Counted from the stretch's first letter, positions 39,096 through 48,971 are shown. The stretch: DNA of 64,000 nucleotides from Orbaceae bacterium lpD04 (GCA_036251935.1 CP133967.1:2551488-2615487), one strand, 5' to 3'. Program-made: numbers and translations. The notes: generated by a model from the letters alone, not told the origin.

Positions 39096-40466
39096 TTATT
39101 GCTCCTTTTTAGGAGCTTGAATACTAGGCTTAACAGCATAATTATAAATAACTAATAGCAAGAAAATTCCGACCATAATTGCCATAATAACCTCTTTATT
39201 AAAAAAGCGAGCCATATTGCCAAGGATAATGCCGATCCCACAAAAATCAGTATCAGAAAAAGTAGTATTGGTAAAACCAAGCGAACCAAGGACCGGTAAT
39301 AATAAAACAGGTAAAAAAGTAATTAACAAACCATTTGCAAACGCCCCAAACATAGCGCCTCTACGACCTCCCATTGCATTACCAAAAACGCCGGCTGTCG
39401 CACCACAAAAAAAATGAGGTACAACGCCAGGTAAAATAAGTACAAAATCTAATTTCCCCAGTATAAATAGCCCTATTAAACCGCCAATAAAACTAAAGAG
39501 AAAACCGACTAATACCGCATTGGGTGCATAAGGAAATACAACTGGGCAATCAAGAGCAGGCTTTGCATTTGGCACTAATTTTTCAGAAAAACCAGTAAAA
39601 GCGGGAACAATCTCTGACAAAATTAAACGCACTCCTTGAAGAATAATAAATACACCAGCAGCAAACGTGATTGCCTGAATAATTGCATACACTAAATAAT
39701 TATTGCCGCCGCTTAAATTACTCTCAACATAATTAGAGCCAGCACAAATAGCCAGAATCAAATAAATAACCATCATTGTCAGTGAGATAGAGATCGAACT
39801 ATCACGTAAGAAGCTTAAATTTTTGGGTAAATTCATTTGCTCAGTTGACGGTGAATTTTTACCTACAAGCCCGCCGATCCATCCGGAAAGAACATAACCT
39901 AATGTGCCAAAATGACCAAATGCCACATCATCTGAACCTGTGATTTTGCGCATTTGTGATTGTGCTATAGCAGGAAAAAGGGCCATAACAAATCCAAGCG
40001 TCAAAGAACCTGTGAAAATAAGCTGCCAACCATCAAACCCTGCGACAGTTAAGATAATGCCGATCATACAAGCCATATAAAAGGTATGATGACCTGTTAA
40101 AAAAATATATTTTAGACGGGTAAATCTTGCAAAAACAATATTTGCAACCATACCAAATGCCATAATTAATGCAGTTGCGGTGCCATATTCATTCAATGCC
40201 ATAGAAACGATAGCTTCATTATTAGGAATAATTCCTTGTAACTCAAAAGCCTGCTCAAACATATTACCTAAAGGAGTAATAGAACTAACAACAACGCCAG
40301 CCCCACCGCCTAAAACTAAAAAACCAAGAATAGTTTTTATTGTGCCTTTTATTGTATCGGTTAGCGGTTTTCGTTGAGCAATGAGGCCAATCATAGCAAT
40401 AAGACCAACGAGTACCGCTGGCACTTTTAAAATATCGACAATAAATTTAATTATATCTTGAACCAT
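39096..40466 (-). CDS. PTS ascorbate-family (UlaA/SgaT-type) permease, IIC component
   Basis: Inner-membrane channel of a sugar phosphotransferase system. It has 456 residues with about ten or more membrane helices, glycine-rich loops (LGFLVLGGGAGVVVSSITPLG, GHHTFYMACM, FGAFANGLLITFLPVLLLP) and overall resemblance to UlaA. The genuine L-ascorbate system is followed by ulaDEF, which are missing here; transketolase subunits follow instead. The substrate is therefore probably not ascorbate but another sugar or sugar acid whose phosphate can enter the transketolase reaction. Confidence 0.9.
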   Translation of the reverse strand: MVQDIIKFIVDILKVPAVLVGLIAMIGLIAQRKPLTDTIKGTIKTILGFLVLGGGAGVVVSSITPLGNMFEQAFELQGIIPNNEAIVSMALNEYGTATALIMAFGMVANIVFARFTRLKYIFLTGHHTFYMACMIGIILTVAGFDGWQLIFTGSLTLGFVMALFPAIAQSQMRKITGSDDVAFGHFGTLGYVLSGWIGGLVGKNSPSTEQMNLPKNLSFLRDSSISISLTMMVIYLILAICAGSNYVESNLSGGNNYLVYAIIQAITFAAGVFIILQGVRLILSEIVPAFTGFSEKLVPNAKPALDCPVVFPYAPNAVLVGFLFSFIGGLIGLFILGKLDFVLILPGVVPHFFCGATAGVFGNAMGGRRGAMFGAFANGLLITFLPVLLLPVLGSLGFTNTTFSDTDFCGIGIILGNMARFFNKEVIMAIMVGIFLLLVIYNYAVKPSIQAPKKEQ

Positions 40467-40490
40467 AACGATACCCCAAAACGTATAAAG

Positions 40491-40763
40491 TTAATGATTA
40501 TCAAAATATGTAACGAGCTTAGCTTCGAGATCGTTAATATCAATAATATTATTTAATACAATTAATTTATCAGCAGGAATACCAGAACTTGCAGCGAGAT
40601 CTTTTGTCATAATAAATAGATCAGCAGCGTCAGGCGTTGCGGATGCTAAGTCAGCGTGACTAACATCCGCCTCTTTATTTATTTTTTTGAGTACTTTTTT
40701 TATATTAAGTTCAACCATAAAACTACTACCTAAACCCGAGCCACATACCGCCATAATTTTCAT
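40491..40763 (-). CDS. PTS IIB component (lactose/ascorbate-type)
   Basis: Small cytoplasmic phosphocarrier, 90 residues, that passes phosphate from IIA to the sugar in IIC. The phosphorylated cysteine is C7 in the P-loop-like MAVCGSGLGSS, as in UlaB. It lies between the IIA and IIC genes on the same strand (24 bp before IIC), with a 68-bp gap after IIA that shows no feature. Confidence 0.9.
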   Translation of the reverse strand: MKIMAVCGSGLGSSFMVELNIKKVLKKINKEADVSHADLASATPDAADLFIMTKDLAASSGIPADKLIVLNNIIDINDLEAKLVTYFDNH

Positions 40764-40831
40764 ATTACTTATCCTTAGATTTGTTAAAAGCTAATAATTT
40801 GATATACGCTGGAATATATTTGATGCTAAGA

Positions 40832-41275
40832 CTAATACTGATTAACAATTGATAAAATCTGCTCAACATTATCGGCCTTAAAAATAGCTTGCATACTTGT
40901 AGGTTTAGAAAATAGTTCTGCAAGCTCGGTTAGCATTTCTAAATGACTATTATTGTCTGGCGCGGCAAGCATTGTAATGAGATAAACAGGATCATTATCT
41001 TGGGAACAAAAGCTTACGCCATTTCTAACTAATAACATAGATAAACCCAGTTTATTCACCCCCTCCTCAGGCCTTGCGTGTGGCATTGCAATCCCAGGAG
41101 CTAAGACATAATAAGGACCGATTTTTTCATGCATTTGATAAATCGCTTGAATATAACTAGGTGAGATAATTTCGCTTTCAAGTAAAGGAATTGCACTAAG
41201 TCGAACCGCTTGCTTCCAATTATCGACCGAATCAACAATACGAATAGTTTCATGAGTTAGCCACGTTGATAACAT
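40832..41275 (-). CDS. PTS IIA component (mannitol/fructose/ascorbate-type)
   Basis: Cytoplasmic phosphocarrier of 147 residues that takes phosphate from HPr. The active-site histidine is H66 in the family motif GIAMPHARPEEG, matching UlaC and other type 2 IIA domains. It is the first gene of the operon IIA-IIB-IIC-transketolase N-transketolase C, downstream of two CRP-like sites. Confidence 0.9.
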   Translation of the reverse strand: MLSTWLTHETIRIVDSVDNWKQAVRLSAIPLLESEIISPSYIQAIYQMHEKIGPYYVLAPGIAMPHARPEEGVNKLGLSMLLVRNGVSFCSQDNDPVYLITMLAAPDNNSHLEMLTELAELFSKPTSMQAIFKADNVEQILSIVNQY

Positions 41276-41353
41276 CGTTTCTCCATTTATTTTGCGTATC
41301 CTGCGATAAAATTAGCATAGTTATTGAGCATCTAAATAAAAGAAAATAAATTA

Positions 41354-41410
41354 TGTGATAACACTATCAAAAATTAATTAATTTTTGTAATAATTGTGAT
41401 TTAGTTAACA
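41354..41410. promoter_or_regulatory. Two CRP-like sites upstream of the PTS operon
   Basis: TGTGA-N6-TAACA at 41395-41410 matches the CRP pattern TGTGA-N6-TCACA at nine of ten core positions. TGTGA-N6-TATCA-like sequence at 41354-41369 is weaker. They lie about 80-135 bp before the IIA start, in a 277-bp gene-free stretch that otherwise shows only A/T-rich sequence. Catabolite activation would suit a PTS operon. Confidence 0.45.
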
Positions 41411-41552
41411 AAAAAGAAAAGTTATCTTTATGATTTAAATAATATAAATATGAAGACAGATAGATAAGGCAATGGATGCTTTTAAATTATGATTAATTAC
41501 ATCCACTGCAAAGTAAGTGACAGTTGGAAAATACTATAAATATCTAGAGATA

Positions 41553-42674
41553 TTATGGACGGTTATCATTAGCTAATTTGAGTAAACTTTGGCTCTCTTT
41601 AATAAAGCGCTGAGCATATTCACCAAACCACTTAGTAACTTGATTAAAATTTTCAATAAAACCGTCTTTATCGCCTTGTTCTAATAACTTCACCATTTGA
41701 CCAAAACATTCATAGTAGCGTTTAATGAGTTCAATATTTTCACTTGATGACATAATAATATCAGCATAAAGCTGAGCATCTTGTGCAAATAAACGCCCAA
41801 CCATCATGAGCTCTAAACGATAAATAGGTGAAGATAAGGCAACAAGTTGTTCAAGATTTGCTTGTTCTTTTTGTAAATTAACGCCATAAGTAAATGATGT
41901 AAAATGACGAAGAGCCTGAATAAATGACATACATTTATCATGCTCACTAGCCGCGATAGGATATAGATTCGCACCCCATATTCGCATTTGCTCAATTAGC
42001 CACTGATATTTTTCACTTTCACGTCCATCACAATAGACAATAATTTGTTTTGCTAAGTTAGGTACATCTGGACCAAACATTGGATGTAATCCAACAACAG
42101 GCCCATCATGTTGGTTTAACATTGCCTGTAAGGGGAGTTGTTTAACTGAAGTAAAATCAGTAAGAATACATTCTTTCGGTAAAGGTGGAAGCTGTTTTAT
42201 AATGTCTAGCGTCTTATTAATTGGCACGGTAACAATAACTGCTGCGGCATCGGCAATAACCTCTGCCGCTTGATGCATTGTTTTTGAGCCAAGCGTTTTA
42301 ACATTATAACCAGAGAGTAAAAATAGCCGACTAAATAATCGCCCCATCTGACCATTTCCGCCGATAATAACAATAGAGCCTTGCCCCGTATAAACTTTTT
42401 TAAAACCCTTATCATTTTCATTCTTATATGACTCACGCATCAAACGCCGTAAAATATCTTCAATCACATTAGGAGAGATCCCAGCAAGTTCGGCTTCACT
42501 TCTACGCAGTGCAAGCATTTCACTTTCACGTTTCGGATCATAAATCGGAATACCATATTGACTTTTAACTTCACCAACTTCTGCAACTAATGCTAGACGC
42601 TTGGTTATTAATGATAAAATAGATTTATCAACCTCATCAATCTTATCGCGCAATACTTTTAATTCCGTTGCCAT
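41553..42674 (-). CDS. tyrA: Bifunctional chorismate mutase / prephenate dehydrogenase
   Basis: Converts chorismate to prephenate and then to 4-hydroxyphenylpyruvate for tyrosine. The 373 residues equal E. coli TyrA. An AroQ chorismate mutase domain (1-90, [19 protein letters not shown]) is fused to an NAD-binding dehydrogenase (from about 100, [14 protein letters not shown]) with the HPMFGPD motif. It stands alone here, without the usual neighbour pheA or aroF. Confidence 0.97.
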   Translation of the reverse strand: MATELKVLRDKIDEVDKSILSLITKRLALVAEVGEVKSQYGIPIYDPKRESEMLALRRSEAELAGISPNVIEDILRRLMRESYKNENDKGFKKVYTGQGSIVIIGGNGQMGRLFSRLFLLSGYNVKTLGSKTMHQAAEVIADAAAVIVTVPINKTLDIIKQLPPLPKECILTDFTSVKQLPLQAMLNQHDGPVVGLHPMFGPDVPNLAKQIIVYCDGRESEKYQWLIEQMRIWGANLYPIAASEHDKCMSFIQALRHFTSFTYGVNLQKEQANLEQLVALSSPIYRLELMMVGRLFAQDAQLYADIIMSSSENIELIKRYYECFGQMVKLLEQGDKDGFIENFNQVTKWFGEYAQRFIKESQSLLKLANDNRP

Positions 42675-42760
42675 AAAAACCTCAAAATTCCTAATTTAAA
42701 TTATCACTATTTATATTTTTAATATGTCATATCGGTTGCCAATCTAACAAACGAGCTTAA

Positions 42761-42775
42761 CAACTAGACTAGTTG
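42761..42775. promoter_or_regulatory. Perfect 15-bp palindrome upstream of tyrA
   Basis: CAACTAG-A-CTAGTTG lies about 90 bp before tyrA and just past the ychE stop; a third CTAG follows at 42779-42782. The CTAG repeats recall TrpR operators, but the spacing differs from the ACTAGTTAACTAGT core. It could be an operator for tyrA or the remnant of a terminator. Confidence 0.35.
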
Positions 42776-42783
42776 CATCTAGA

Positions 42784-43413
42784 TTATAATAATCCAGGGA
42801 AAATATTTCTAATGCCACCAACCATAATCTCAACACCTAATGCCATCAATAACAATCCCATAATACGTGTAACGACATTTAATCCTGTTGTACCTAAAGC
42901 GCGAATAATATAAGGCGCGGAACGAAAAAGTAGCCAACAACAACTACAAAAAATTAAAATGCAGAGAATAAAACCGACTAAATTACCAAATGAAGGGTAG
43001 TTTGTGCTCCAAACTATCATCGAAGTAATGGCTCCCGGCCCGCCCATTAATGGTAAAGCTAATGGTACTAAGGCAACACTCGTTTTTCTAATTGATTCGC
43101 TAAGCTCTTCTTTATTTTGCTTATTTTCACCGAGTTTGCCGTTAATCATTGTCATACCGATCATGACAACAAGTAACCCCCCTGCTATCCTAAAAGAATT
43201 TATCGAGATACTAAAAATATCAAGAACAAGGCTTCCAGCTAATAAAGAAATAATTAAGATCACGGCAACAGCAATATTTGCCGTACGATTAGTTTGATTA
43301 CGAGATTCGCTATCAAGATTATCCGTTAAGCTAATAAACACCGGTAATAAACCAACTGGATTGACTATTGCAAATAGACCGACCAGAAACTTAACGTAAA
43401 TTTGCAACTCCAT
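42784..43413 (-). CDS. ychE: MarC/YchE-family inner-membrane protein
   Basis: A six-helix inner-membrane protein of the MarC (UPF0056) family, described as a putative neutral amino acid transporter; true function is unsettled. The 209 residues (E. coli YchE 215) carry FALVNPVG-like FAIVNPVGLLPVF (15-27), SFRIAGGLLVV, PLALPLMGGPGAI and the C-terminal RIMGLLLMALGVE. It is divergent from xthA, with about 97 bp between them. Confidence 0.9.
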   Translation of the reverse strand: MELQIYVKFLVGLFAIVNPVGLLPVFISLTDNLDSESRNQTNRTANIAVAVILIISLLAGSLVLDIFSISINSFRIAGGLLVVMIGMTMINGKLGENKQNKEELSESIRKTSVALVPLALPLMGGPGAITSMIVWSTNYPSFGNLVGFILCILIFCSCCWLLFRSAPYIIRALGTTGLNVVTRIMGLLLMALGVEIMVGGIRNIFPGLL

Positions 43414-43510
43414 AAATTCCTCAATTAGGGGTTAGTTTTGAATACACTTAACAGTATAGCGGATTTTTGATACGATAATGTACAACTTTAAACAAATTGA
43501 ATTCTATTTT

Positions 43511-44314
43511 ATGAAAGTTATCTCATTTAACATTAACAGTCTACGAGCAAGGATCCATCAGCTTGAAGCGATTATAAATAAATATCAACCTGATGTAATT
43601 GGATTACAAGAAACAAAAGTCCATAATGATCAGTTCCCAATCGCAGATCTTGCGCATCTAGGTTATTATTTAAATTATCACGGTCAGAAAGGTCACTATG
43701 GCGTTGCGCTATTAACAAAACAAAAGCCTTTATCTGTAACTTGTGGTTTCAAAACAGATGAAGAAGGTGCACAATGCCGACTAATTAGCGCCAAATTGCC
43801 TAGTGAAAAAGGGATTATTACCGTAATTAATGGCTACTTTCCTCAAGGAGATAGCCGAGATAACCAAATAAAATTTCCTGCTAAACAAAAGTTCTACCAA
43901 GATTTAATTCGTTATATTGAAGATGAAAATCTTAATCAGGAATTAACAATTATTATGGGTGATATGAATATTAGCCACACTGATTTAGATATAGGTTTAA
44001 CGCCAGATAGTGTTAAACGCTGGCTAAGAACAGGAAAATGTTCATTTTTGCCAGAAGAAAGAGAGTGGATGAATAAAGTTATCTCCTTAGGTTTTATCGA
44101 TACATATCGCCAGGCTAACCCAGCTAAATCAATGTATTCATGGTTTGATTATCGCTCGCACGGCTTTGATACCAATACAGGATTAAGGATTGATTTAATA
44201 CTAGCAAGCCAATTACTCGCACCGAAGTGTGTCGCTACCGGTATTGATTTAGAGATAAGAGCGATGGATAAACCTTCCGATCACGCGCCAATTTGGGCTG
44301 AATTTAAATTATAA
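43511..44314 (+). CDS. xthA: Exodeoxyribonuclease III (AP endonuclease)
   Basis: Repairs abasic sites and removes blocked 3' ends of DNA. The 267 residues match E. coli XthA (268). Visible active-site residues are E34 (GLQETKVH), the GDMNIS motif (Asp and Asn), and the C-terminal PSDHAP histidine. The start at 43511 matches homologues (MKVISFNIN); the frame also has an ATG at 43478, but neither has a good ribosome site. It is followed 23 bp later by xseA. Confidence 0.96.
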   Translation: MKVISFNINSLRARIHQLEAIINKYQPDVIGLQETKVHNDQFPIADLAHLGYYLNYHGQKGHYGVALLTKQKPLSVTCGFKTDEEGAQCRLISAKLPSEKGIITVINGYFPQGDSRDNQIKFPAKQKFYQDLIRYIEDENLNQELTIIMGDMNISHTDLDIGLTPDSVKRWLRTGKCSFLPEEREWMNKVISLGFIDTYRQANPAKSMYSWFDYRSHGFDTNTGLRIDLILASQLLAPKCVATGIDLEIRAMDKPSDHAPIWAEFKL

Positions 44315-44337
44315 GTAGCCATGAAATAGGAGAGAAT

Positions 44338-45678
44338 ATGTTAGAAAATAACGCCATTCTTTCAGTTAAAGATCTGAATCAAATGGTGAAAGATCTCCTT
44401 GCTGATGCAATCGGACAGATTTGGTTAGTCGGCGAAATTTCGAATTTTTCCAAACCAACATCTGGCCACTGGTACTTCACATTAAAAGATGATAAAGCAC
44501 AGGTACGCTGTGCTATGTTTAGAAACAGTAACTTCAAAACAGGCTTTATTCCCAAAGATGGCCAACAAGTTTTAGTTAGCGCGTCAGTAACGCTTTATGA
44601 AGCAAGAGGAGAATATCAACTTGTTATTGATAAATTACAACTTGCTGGTGCTGGTCTTCTACAACAAAAATTTGATCAATTAAAAAAGAAATTACAAGAA
44701 GAAGGACTCTTTGAGAGTACCCATAAAAAAATAATACCTAAACACATTAATAGCGTTGGTATTATTACCTCTTCAACGGGCGCTGCACTGCACGATATTT
44801 GTCAAATATTAAAGCGCCGTGAACCAAACTTAAAAATCATTATTTATCCAACCTTAGTACAAGGAGATCTCGCGGCAGAAAAAATCGCCAAAATGATCGG
44901 GCTTGCTAATGCTCGTAATGAGTGCGATGTTTTAATCGTTGGTCGAGGCGGAGGCTCACTTGAAGATCTTTGGCCCTTTAATGAAGAAATAGTTGCTAGA
45001 GCGATCTTTAATAGCAAGTTACCAATTATTAGTGCTGTGGGTCATGAAGTTGATTTTACTATCGCCGATTTCGTTGCAGATTTACGCGCCGCAACGCCAT
45101 CGGCGGCGGCAGAAATAATTAGCCGTGATATGCAAGATCAAGTAAAAGATCTTAAAATGGTTGAGCAACAAATGTCGATGGCAATAGATAACTTCATCTT
45201 AAAAAAACAAGATAAGCTACAAAGGCTACGCCATCAATTACAAACGCAGCATCCGCAAGTTAAACTTGCAAAACAACAGACAAGCTTATTGGCACAAAGT
45301 CGCTCATTAAATGCCGCAATGGAACAAATTATCTTTACTCAAAGTGGTAAATTGAACCACATCATGAATAAGCTATATCGAATCTCACCAGATAATAAAA
45401 TTCAGTTTTATCGTCAAATTGTCATCCAAAAGCAACAACAAATCGCGACCTTAACTCAACGATATTTTACCCAAGCTAAACATCAAATTGCCCTTCAAGC
45501 ATCTCAACTTAATACAGTAAGCCCACTTGCGACATTGGAACGAGGATACTCAGTTACAAGTAATAGTGACAATCAAGTAATTCGATCGCTTAAGCAAATA
45601 AAGCCAGGCGATATTATTGCTACAAAAATTTCAACCGGCATTATAACAAGTACTATTACATCAATTAAGGAGAGTTAA
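44338..45678 (+). CDS. xseA: Exodeoxyribonuclease VII large subunit
   Basis: With XseB, degrades single-stranded DNA in both directions; used in repair. The 446 residues (E. coli 456) begin with an OB-fold (about 8-105, IWLVGEISNFSKPTSGHWYFTLKD). The catalytic Exonuc_VII_L domain (from about 125) contains the glycine-rich VGRGGGSLEDLWPFN and AVGHEVDFTIADFVADLRAATPS. A clear AGGAGA ribosome site precedes the ATG. Expected operon partners guaA/guaB are not adjacent; xthA is. Confidence 0.96.
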   Translation: MLENNAILSVKDLNQMVKDLLADAIGQIWLVGEISNFSKPTSGHWYFTLKDDKAQVRCAMFRNSNFKTGFIPKDGQQVLVSASVTLYEARGEYQLVIDKLQLAGAGLLQQKFDQLKKKLQEEGLFESTHKKIIPKHINSVGIITSSTGAALHDICQILKRREPNLKIIIYPTLVQGDLAAEKIAKMIGLANARNECDVLIVGRGGGSLEDLWPFNEEIVARAIFNSKLPIISAVGHEVDFTIADFVADLRAATPSAAAEIISRDMQDQVKDLKMVEQQMSMAIDNFILKKQDKLQRLRHQLQTQHPQVKLAKQQTSLLAQSRSLNAAMEQIIFTQSGKLNHIMNKLYRISPDNKIQFYRQIVIQKQQQIATLTQRYFTQAKHQIALQASQLNTVSPLATLERGYSVTSNSDNQVIRSLKQIKPGDIIATKISTGIITSTITSIKES

Positions 45679-45681
45679 CTT

Positions 45682-46665
45682 ATGGCAAAAAGAATAGTCT
45701 TTCCATGCTATGGTGATAGTGATGTTTTAGAATATTTAGATTTTAATGTCAATAAACCAAATGAACATGAAGTTGTAGTCGAAAATAAGGCGATTGGTAT
45801 TAATTATATTGATACTTATATCCGTAGTGGGCTTTATCCAGTAAAAGCATTACCATCTGGCATTGGTACTGAGGGGGCTGGAATTATCAGCGACATTGGT
45901 AGTAAAGTGACTGATTTTAAGATTGGTGAGCGCGTTGCTTATGCTCAAGCACCATTAGGGGCTTATTCCCAGTATCACATAGTAAATAAGGATTTACTTG
46001 CCAAATTACCCGATGCGGTAACATTTGAACAAGCTGCTGCATCGATGCTCAAAGGGCTAACTGTTTACTATTTATTAACGCAAACTTATGCCCTAAAAAA
46101 AGATGAAATATTTCTATTTCATGCCGCTGCAGGCGGCGTAGGTTCAATTGCTTGCCAATGGTCTAAGATTATTGGTGCTAAAATGATTGCGACGGCAGGA
46201 TCAGATGAAAAAATTGCTATTGCTAAACATAATGGCGCTTGGCAAGGGATCAACTATAATACTGAAAATGTAGTAGAACGAGTTTTAACGCTAACTAAGC
46301 AACAAAAAGTAAATGTCGTATATGATTCTATTGGTAAAGATATGTGGCTTAGATCACTCGATTGCTTAAAACGTCGTGGGCTTATGGTGAGCTTTGGGAA
46401 TTCATCTGGGCCAGTAACTGATGTGAATTTAGCTATTTTAAACCAAAAAGGCAGTTTATATGTAACAAGGCCTTCATTGGGAAGTTATATTACCAATAAA
46501 GTGGAACTTGATATTGCAGCTAATCAATTTTTTAACTATGTTGCAACGGGAGCAATAAAAATTACGATTCGAGAACAACAAAAATTTGCACTAAAAGATG
46601 CGGCTCTTGCACATAAAATGATACAAAGTAGAAAAACAATCGGTTCTTGTTTATTAATACCATAA
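45682..46665 (+). CDS. qorA: NADPH:quinone oxidoreductase (zeta-crystallin type)
   Basis: Medium-chain, zinc-free dehydrogenase-family oxidoreductase that reduces quinones with NADPH. The 327 residues equal E. coli QorA, with the quinone-reductase signature GIGTEGAGIISDIGSKV near 55 and the nucleotide-binding HAAAGGVGSIACQWSK near 150. It starts three bases after the xseA stop, so the two are probably cotranscribed. Confidence 0.95.
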   Translation: MAKRIVFPCYGDSDVLEYLDFNVNKPNEHEVVVENKAIGINYIDTYIRSGLYPVKALPSGIGTEGAGIISDIGSKVTDFKIGERVAYAQAPLGAYSQYHIVNKDLLAKLPDAVTFEQAAASMLKGLTVYYLLTQTYALKKDEIFLFHAAAGGVGSIACQWSKIIGAKMIATAGSDEKIAIAKHNGAWQGINYNTENVVERVLTLTKQQKVNVVYDSIGKDMWLRSLDCLKRRGLMVSFGNSSGPVTDVNLAILNQKGSLYVTRPSLGSYITNKVELDIAANQFFNYVATGAIKITIREQQKFALKDAALAHKMIQSRKTIGSCLLIP

Positions 46666-46683
46666 CAATTGCCACCTTCAAAT

Positions 46684-47784
46684 TCATATTTTAGCGTTTT
46701 TACAGGTAGAATTCCTAGCCACTAATTCCACATCAATAATTGAGCTACTTCTGCTTGGCGAAGAACAATTTAATAAGGAAATTAGTTGCATCATCGCCTT
46801 TTCCCCCATTTCAAACAAGGGACGATATAACGCACAAATATGATTTAAAGGACTGTATTGTTTATGCCCTTTATGATGAATAAATTGTAACAATGACAAA
46901 TGAGAAGGAATATCAATCCTCATTGCAAGGCATTGATCTATCACCCCACAAATAGCACTTTCGGCAGAAATTGCTTGATCAAATTTATCATCAAATACAA
47001 ATTTTTCACGATCAGCATAACTAAGATTGATATGATCACTACAAATAATCGCTGTTGGCGGTAAAGCAGATGTCATTAGTTTTTTAATAACCTTATAACT
47101 AGCAGAATAATTAACGCAATGATGAGCGATATAATCTTGTGAGATAGCAATATTAACTCGAATCAAAGCTTGTTGATATCCTTGTTTAAGATAATTAGTT
47201 TCCTCTTTATTACTATCTCCAAGTAATATCGCTATCCGTTTATGCCCTTGATCAACGAGATATTTTGTTGCTTGGTAGCCATTTGATAGATGATCAAAAT
47301 AGACACAAGAGAAGACTAATGAAAACTGATTAACTAATACAATTGGCGGTAATGCGTGTTGATATTGTTGTAATGCTTGTAAATAAGGGGCATCATTAAT
47401 AATTAAAATAGCATCAACATGGTAATCAGTCGTATAGCTAATAATTTGCTGAATCTCTTGTTCACTAAAATAAAAAAATCGTAAATAAAGTAGCTTATAC
47501 CCAAGCTCTTTTGCCTTAGATTCAATTCCTTTATTAATTAAACTATCAGTAATTAATTGATTATCAATAATAAGTATTTTTTGATTTGGATTAAACTGAT
47601 TATACGGTTTTAAGATCGAAGCATTAAACCCTAATGCCTCAATCGCTAGATTTACCCGTTCTTGTGTATGACGAGATGTTAAATGAGGAGAATGAACAAC
47701 TCTTGATACAGAGGTTATTGATACGCCAGCATGTTTAGCTATTTTTGTTAAAGTTACTTTTGATTTCGCCATAATATTAACCAT
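46684..47784 (-). CDS. LacI-family transcriptional regulator
   Basis: A sugar-type repressor whose target I cannot assign. An N-terminal helix-turn-helix (about residues 9-30, VTLTKIAKHAGVSITSVSRVVH) is followed by a periplasmic-binding-protein-like effector domain. ATG 47784 and the in-frame ATG 47772 (MAKSKVTL) are both possible starts; neither has a strong ribosome site, so length is 366 or 362. It is divergent from ubiU and convergent with qorA, with no sugar genes beside it. Whether it controls the PTS operon 6 kb away is untested. Confidence 0.88.
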   Translation of the reverse strand: MVNIMAKSKVTLTKIAKHAGVSITSVSRVVHSPHLTSRHTQERVNLAIEALGFNASILKPYNQFNPNQKILIIDNQLITDSLINKGIESKAKELGYKLLYLRFFYFSEQEIQQIISYTTDYHVDAILIINDAPYLQALQQYQHALPPIVLVNQFSLVFSCVYFDHLSNGYQATKYLVDQGHKRIAILLGDSNKEETNYLKQGYQQALIRVNIAISQDYIAHHCVNYSASYKVIKKLMTSALPPTAIICSDHINLSYADREKFVFDDKFDQAISAESAICGVIDQCLAMRIDIPSHLSLLQFIHHKGHKQYSPLNHICALYRPLFEMGEKAMMQLISLLNCSSPSRSSSIIDVELVARNSTCKNAKI

Positions 47785-47975
47785 CGGATAAAATTTATTA
47801 ATAATTTACCGCTAATCTAGCTATTTGCCATAAGCTTAGGTAAATTTAACGAGTTAGCTCGCAAATTTATTATTAATCGATTATTTTTATCGCTGTGATA
47901 GCTACATCATTTAATATTCGCAATGGTTTACAATTTACTGCATAATAGTTAGGTAATATTTTTTAGGTAAAAATT
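47785..47975. other. Divergent promoter region, lacI-type gene / ubiU
   Basis: This 191-bp stretch must hold the promoters of both genes. I found no convincing FNR palindrome (TTGAT-N4-ATCAA), although ubiUV are FNR targets in E. coli. No other feature is clear. Confidence 0.4.
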
Positions 47976-48971
47976 ATGGAATTATTGTGTCCTGCTGGAT
48001 CGCTACCAGCTTTAAAAACAGCTATTGATAACGGCGCCGATGCCGTCTACATCGGTCTGAAAGATGATACTAATGCACGTCATTTTGCTGGACTTAATTT
48101 TAATGAGCAGCGCTTATATGAAGCGTCTGATTATGTCCATAATAAAGGAAAAAAACTGCATATTGCGATCAATACTTTTGCCCATCCAGATAACTTTGTT
48201 CGCTGGCAAAATGCCGTAGATATGGCAGCCAAAATTGGGGCAGATGCGCTCATTATTGCCGATCTTGCTATGCTTGATTATGCTGCTGAAAAATATCCAA
48301 ATATCGAGCGTCACGTATCGGTACAAGCATCATCTACCAACATTGAATCGATTAAATTTTATCATAATAACTTTAAACCTCATCGCATTGTGCTACCAAG
48401 AGTATTATCAATGCATCAGGTAAAACAGCTCTCTCAGGTATCGCCAATTCCCCTTGAAGTATTTGCTTTTGGTAGCTTATGCATTATGGCTGAAGGTCGA
48501 TGCTATCTATCGTCTTACTTAACTGGCGAATCTCCTAATACGGTTGGGGCATGTTCACCAGCAAAATTTGTTCGCTGGGAAGAGACAGAAAAAGGGCTTG
48601 AATCAAGACTAAATAACGTACTCATTGACTGTCATAAAAAAGGCGAGAATGCGGGTTACCCGACGTTATGTAAAGGTCGTTATTTTGTTGATAACACCCT
48701 ATATCATCCAATTGAAGAGCCAACTAGTTTAAATACATTAGAATTATTACCAGAGCTATTTGCAGCTAATGTTGCCTCGGTTAAAATTGAAGGCCGCCAA
48801 CGTAGCCCAGCTTATGTCGCGCAAGTTACTAAGGTTTGGCGACAAGCTATTGATAGCTACCTTGCAAACCCTGAGGCTTATCGTGCTCAAAAGCAATGGA
48901 TGGATACTTTAGGTGCAGTGTCGGAAGGAAGCCAAACAACGCTTGGCGCTTACCACCGTAAATGGCAGTAA
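47976..48971 (+). CDS. ubiU: Ubiquinone biosynthesis protein UbiU (U32 peptidase family, 4Fe-4S)
   Basis: With UbiV forms the complex that hydroxylates the ubiquinone ring without oxygen, using prephenate as the oxygen source in E. coli. The 331 residues equal E. coli UbiU/YhbU, and the four [4Fe-4S] ligands C169, C176, C193 and C232 fall at the same positions. Despite the U32 peptidase label there is no evidence of protease activity. It heads ubiU-ubiV-csdA-csdE. Confidence 0.95.
   Translation: MELLCPAGSLPALKTAIDNGADAVYIGLKDDTNARHFAGLNFNEQRLYEASDYVHNKGKKLHIAINTFAHPDNFVRWQNAVDMAAKIGADALIIADLAMLDYAAEKYPNIERHVSVQASSTNIESIKFYHNNFKPHRIVLPRVLSMHQVKQLSQVSPIPLEVFAFGSLCIMAEGRCYLSSYLTGESPNTVGACSPAKFVRWEETEKGLESRLNNVLIDCHKKGENAGYPTLCKGRYFVDNTLYHPIEEPTSLNTLELLPELFAANVASVKIEGRQRSPAYVAQVTKVWRQAIDSYLANPEAYRAQKQWMDTLGAVSEGSQTTLGAYHRKWQ

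Noticed and set aside
39096-41275. L-ascorbate (ulaABC) operon
   Set aside because: The transporter family fits, but ulaD, ulaE and ulaF and the UlaR/UlaG genes are absent and transketolase subunits occupy their place.
42761-42782. True TrpR operator upstream of tyrA
   Set aside because: The CTAG elements are not spaced as in the known operator core (CTAG-N4-CTAG), so I keep it only as an unassigned palindrome.
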